Assembly (NCBI RefSeq): GCF_000003605.2
Contig: NW_003115993.1
Span: 1-21,261, forward strand
Reading direction: 5' to 3'
Length of the DNA stretch: 21,261 bases
From: Saccoglossus kowalevskii
Lineage: Eukaryota; Hemichordata; Enteropneusta; Harrimaniidae
Shown: positions 18,600-21,261 of the stretch, piece by piece
Layout of the letters: the number at the start of each line of letters is the position of its first letter
Position numbering within the stretch: the stretch's first letter is position 1
Position numbers and translations under genes: made by a program
Notes under the pieces: model-generated
The model's input: only the letters and a program-made list of their open reading frames with translations
Databases searched by the model: none
Told to the model about the DNA's origin: nothing

Positions 18600-18880
18600 C
18601 CTGTGAAGGCTCTATTTAATTGGAGGAGGCATACAGTGCTCTAAAATCACTTCCAACAAACAAAACCCAAAGCAATGATGACATATCAGCTGATTTTTAC
18701 AAATTGTTTTGGACATTTGTCGGTACCCATGTGGTAAACTCTATAAACTATGCATTTTAGAAGGACGAGTTCTCAACATTTCAGAGGCAAGGGATAATAA
18801 CCCTGTTAAAGAAAAGATAGAAGATTTATTAAAAACTGGAGGCCAATATGTTTACTATGTTTAATATTGACTATAAAACA
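18600..18880 (+). pseudogene. LINE ORF2 reverse transcriptase, N-terminal part
   Basis: Reads EEAYSALKSLPTNKTQSNDD, then ADFYKLFW, FQRQGIITLLKK and NWRPI (18833-18847). These are the 'K.(P)G.D(G)...F(Y)K.FW', 'Q(R).G.I.L..K' and 'NWRPI.LL' blocks of L1/Tx1-clade RTs. The frame is lost at about 18881, where another repeat was inserted. Confidence 0.78.
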
Positions 18881-18884
18881 AGTC

Positions 18885-19660
18885 ATTGAAAATGACACAG
18901 TCCCTGTTAAATTTTTGAAAGTTCTTTTTGTGCTCGTCAAATTAAAGCGGAGGGGTTGTCGCGAGCATGTCCTTGAAACTTGAGTTCCAAGTGGCGTATA
19001 CAACAGATTGTTTATTTACATCAAAGCACGTATTCAGTGTTGTAGTAATATGGCCAAAAATAAAAACATTCGGCCATCTTTTATCTGATTATGAAACACA
19101 CTGATATGTATGATGTATGTGCCAAATACGAATGAAAATGGTACATAAATTGTGGAAAGCCAAAAAGTCAGATGGCTCTCAATCGGCCATCCTTGAACAG
19201 ATTTTGAAACAAATTGTCATGGACATGCATTCTAACATGTATAAAGTACATGTATGTGCCAAATTTGAATGAAAACTGAGAGAGCATGTCCAAGATACCA
19301 CATAAAAAAAAACAAACAAGATGCCTGCCAGTCGACCATCTTTGATTCAATTGCGAAATAAATTGTACTGGACATGTAACCTAACATGTATAATCTATGT
19401 ACCAAGTTTGAATGACAACTGACAAAGCATGTCCAAAATACAACATTTTCAGAAAACAAGATGGCTGCCAGTCGGCCATGTTGAATCGAATCGCTAAACC
19501 ACTGCATGTGCATATGTCCCAGATAAAGTACTTGGCACATGCAAAGAATGAACGGAATCGATCCAAGGGATTCTGAGATATGACTCTGGACGGACGCACG
19601 GACGGAGACCGAACTATAAGTCCCCGTTTTCGGACTTCGTCCAAACGGGGACTAATTAGG
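18885..19660 (-). repeat. Nested insertion: second member of the CAAxATGGC module family
   Basis: Splits the LINE RT. The left edge carries CACAGTCCCTGTTA (18896-18909), the exact reverse complement of 1173-1186. The right edge is a hairpin with AGTCCCCGTTT / AAACGGGGACT (19619-19653), preceded by GGACGGACGCACGGACGG. In between are about three modules of 137-143 bp (starts at 19121, 19258 and 19401: 'TATGTGCCAAATTTGAATG'), each with an AAGATGGC..GGCCATCTT-type inverted repeat. It lies in the opposite orientation to the array at 1-1186. AGTCCC(T/C)GTT at both ends hints at short terminal inverted repeats. Confidence 0.8.
19619..19653. repeat. Terminal hairpin of the nested repeat
   Basis: AGTCCCCGTTT pairs with AAACGGGGACT (11 bp). 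After a two-base bulge GGAC pairs with GTCC around a TTC loop. Confidence 0.9.
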
Positions 19661-19689
19661 ACAAAAAGTCTTGCCAAACACATGGAAAG

Positions 19690-20480
19690 GGAGGGTGTTA
19701 TCGTCTACTATTACGAGAGTCAGTTGGCCTTTGAGAAAACAGAGACGTAGTCAGACTAATAGTATGTGTGATGGGATCCACAGACAAACTAAATTTGTCC
19801 GGCATTCTACTGATTGATTTTGAAAAGGCCTTTGACTCCTTGGTGTGGAAATCAGGACACTGGAGGCATTCACTGGATCAAAACACTTAATACAAATATT
19901 ACCAGCTGTGTTATGAAAAAGGGCTTTAGTACTGGATACTTTGCTTTGCATCGGGGGTAAGGCAGAGTGACTGTATTTCACCAATGTTGTTCATTCTAGT
20001 TTAGTTTGTTAAACAAATATATGGGGAAACTGAAAAACTACTGGGATGGGAGGAGATTCTGAGCAAAAGAGTACACGTGTCATGCTTTCTAAAATGATAT
20101 GGCCTCATGCAATCGCACCTTACTCTGATTTGGATAAACCAGTTAGACTTAAACATGGTAATACATCGGTTGATTTACAAAAGTGTACTACAAGAACTGT
20201 GGCTAAGAGTATTGTGAACTACAAACTGATATCACTTTTACTGTATCAATGAATATCTCGCACTGGATTTCCATTCTACCATGTACCTTTTTGTATCAAA
20301 ATTGTCACTCTTTTCAGAGAATTTCAACTCAAAATAATTCATAACATTCTGACCACAAACAACATTATTCAAGATGAACCCTCACATTGTAGAATCTGAT
20401 CTGTGTACTTTCTGATAATCATGTTCTGAGTCTCTTATACATTTGTTTTACCAATGTTAATGTACCAAATATTTTGTTGA
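19690..20480 (+). pseudogene. LINE ORF2 reverse transcriptase, catalytic and C-terminal part
   Basis: Resumes after the insertion with ESQLAFEK ('...Q.GF..GR' block), then LIDFEKAFDSLVW (about 19813), which carries the first catalytic Asp. IKTLNTNITSCVM and GYFALHRG follow, then, after a shift, a 'SPMLF' block. The catalytic 'ADD' motif was not found. Near 20280-20400 comes KIIHNILTTNN, typical of the C-terminal region of Tx1/L1 ORF2, followed by a Cys-containing stretch. Multiple stops and shifts. Confidence 0.75.
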
Positions 20481-20498
20481 AACAATGAATATGCTTTA

Positions 20499-20510
20499 GG
20501 GGGGGGGGGG
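20499..20510. repeat. Poly-G run
   Basis: Twelve consecutive G just past the last recognisable LINE ORF2 sequence. Confidence 0.9.
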
Positions 20511-21261
20511 AGAACTTGGCCTGAGAATCATTCCCAAACGCACAACAAATCTTTCTCGAGGATGCAAATTTTACAAGTTTAGTCAACTTCCTCAGGTTGC
20601 AAAAAGTTATATTTACTCGTGTATACTTAAAAACTGAAAAGCCAGATTTCATGCCATATAAAAGATATATATACAAGATGGCTGACTTCCTGTCAGTACC
20701 ATGAATTTTTTTCTCTTCAAAATACTTCAGTTTTATGCAGTATATCATAAGGTGGACAACAACAATTATCCAGAGAAGTTTTATAAACATCTAGTCTTTG
20801 GAGCTGATAAAGATATAATACACTATATACAACCAGAGAAGAGTTATTTGGGATAACTAAATGCAAGCAACGAGGAAAAGACTGACAACTGGCAGACAAA
20901 GGAATGTTTACAAGTAAACAACTGCAAGGTCAGCAAATCAACTAGGAAAATAGTCTAAGTTTCTGTTCTATTACATCTACTGGAATTAATTCATGAATGA
21001 TTAGTAGAAGAGGTGAGACACTTTGTGAAGTATAGCAGCCACTTAGAGAGACATATATTCTATGGATTTAAATACTCTGCACTCTATACACTGGAAATGT
21101 GTGCTGGAATCCAGGGTTAAAGAACAAAGACAGCAGCAACTGAGATCTAAGTGAGATATAACCATATGCTATAACATGTAAGTCACCTATTACTAAAGAA
21201 CTGTAATTTCTACATAAAGAATTTTCCTCATTATACTTGTTGTGTGATTATTTGTGTAATG
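20511..21261. other. Unassigned sequence at the right end
   Basis: No exon, RNA gene or known repeat was recognised. The open frames here show no family motif. A CAAGATGGCTGAC word at about 20673 recalls the module family but stands alone. Confidence 0.5.

Larger units (their letters stand above)
16900..20480 (+). mobile_element. Decayed Tx1/L1-like LINE (ORF1 + ORF2), interrupted
   Basis: Plus-strand non-LTR retrotransposon remnants in canonical order: ORF1 coiled coil (17058-17300) and its C-terminal part (to about 17530), endonuclease (18033-18400), RT (18600-18880 and 19700-20000), and a C-terminal region to about 20480. It is broken by a non-coding insertion of about 760 bp. Both termini are uncertain. 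The 5' limit is placed by proximity to ORF1, the 3' limit by the end of recognisable ORF2. Confidence 0.8.

Noticed and set aside
20419-20790. 123-codon minus-strand frame at the right end
   Set aside because: Partly antisense to LINE ORF2 remnant, no recognisable domain, includes a poly-G-derived proline run.

Overview
The window is eukaryotic, AT-rich and repeat-dense. Coding DNA sits in short exons with GT..AG borders separated by introns full of minisatellites and transposon debris. The gene families (a metazoan NRF-6-type acyltransferase-3 protein and an ABCG transporter) and the repeats point to a marine invertebrate. The repeats include an ISL2EU-like Harbinger, a Tx1/L1-like LINE, and a family with a 'GGACGGACGCACGGACGG' run and an 'AGTCCCCG' hairpin. 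A lophotrochozoan, perhaps a mollusc, is my best guess; the species cannot be read from this.

Layout. 1-1186: about seven modules of a ~150-bp repeat family, ending in TAACAGGGACTGTG. 1187-2490: non-coding, with one CpG-bearing promoter-like patch near 1400-1490. 2491-2695 (+): last exon of an ABCG half-transporter, then its 3' UTR. 3857-14810 (-): ten exons, mutually phase-compatible at all nine junctions, of an acyltransferase-3 / NRF-6-like multipass membrane protein. Its N-terminus is not found. The two genes converge tail to tail. The introns of the acyltransferase gene carry a 36-bp minisatellite split by a THAP/DDE plus SAP/YqaJ-type Harbinger remnant (6195-7547), a 213-bp MITE (8061-8273) with a perfect 22-bp hairpin, and a 2.8-kb array of a 33-bp unit (9528-12331) containing a 50-N gap. 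15064-16760: decayed Ty3/gypsy-type retroelement (LTR-like block, possible PBS, RT and RNase H fragments). 16900-20480: decayed Tx1/L1-like LINE (ORF1 coiled coil, endonuclease, RT, 3' domain). It is interrupted by a second copy of the same repeat family seen at 1-1186, in opposite orientation. 20511-21261: nothing recognised.

Main point of interest: the second-last coding exon of the acyltransferase gene ends in a six-copy, 51-bp tandem repeat that includes the splice donor itself. Five copies keep GTGAGT, the unit is 17 codons, and all copies are open in the exon's frame, so the gene carries a ladder of phase-neutral alternative donors. A second point is technical: the 458 bp left of the N gap recur right of it with one base missing, which looks like an undetected contig overlap.

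No computation or database search was run. Family calls come from motifs read by eye.
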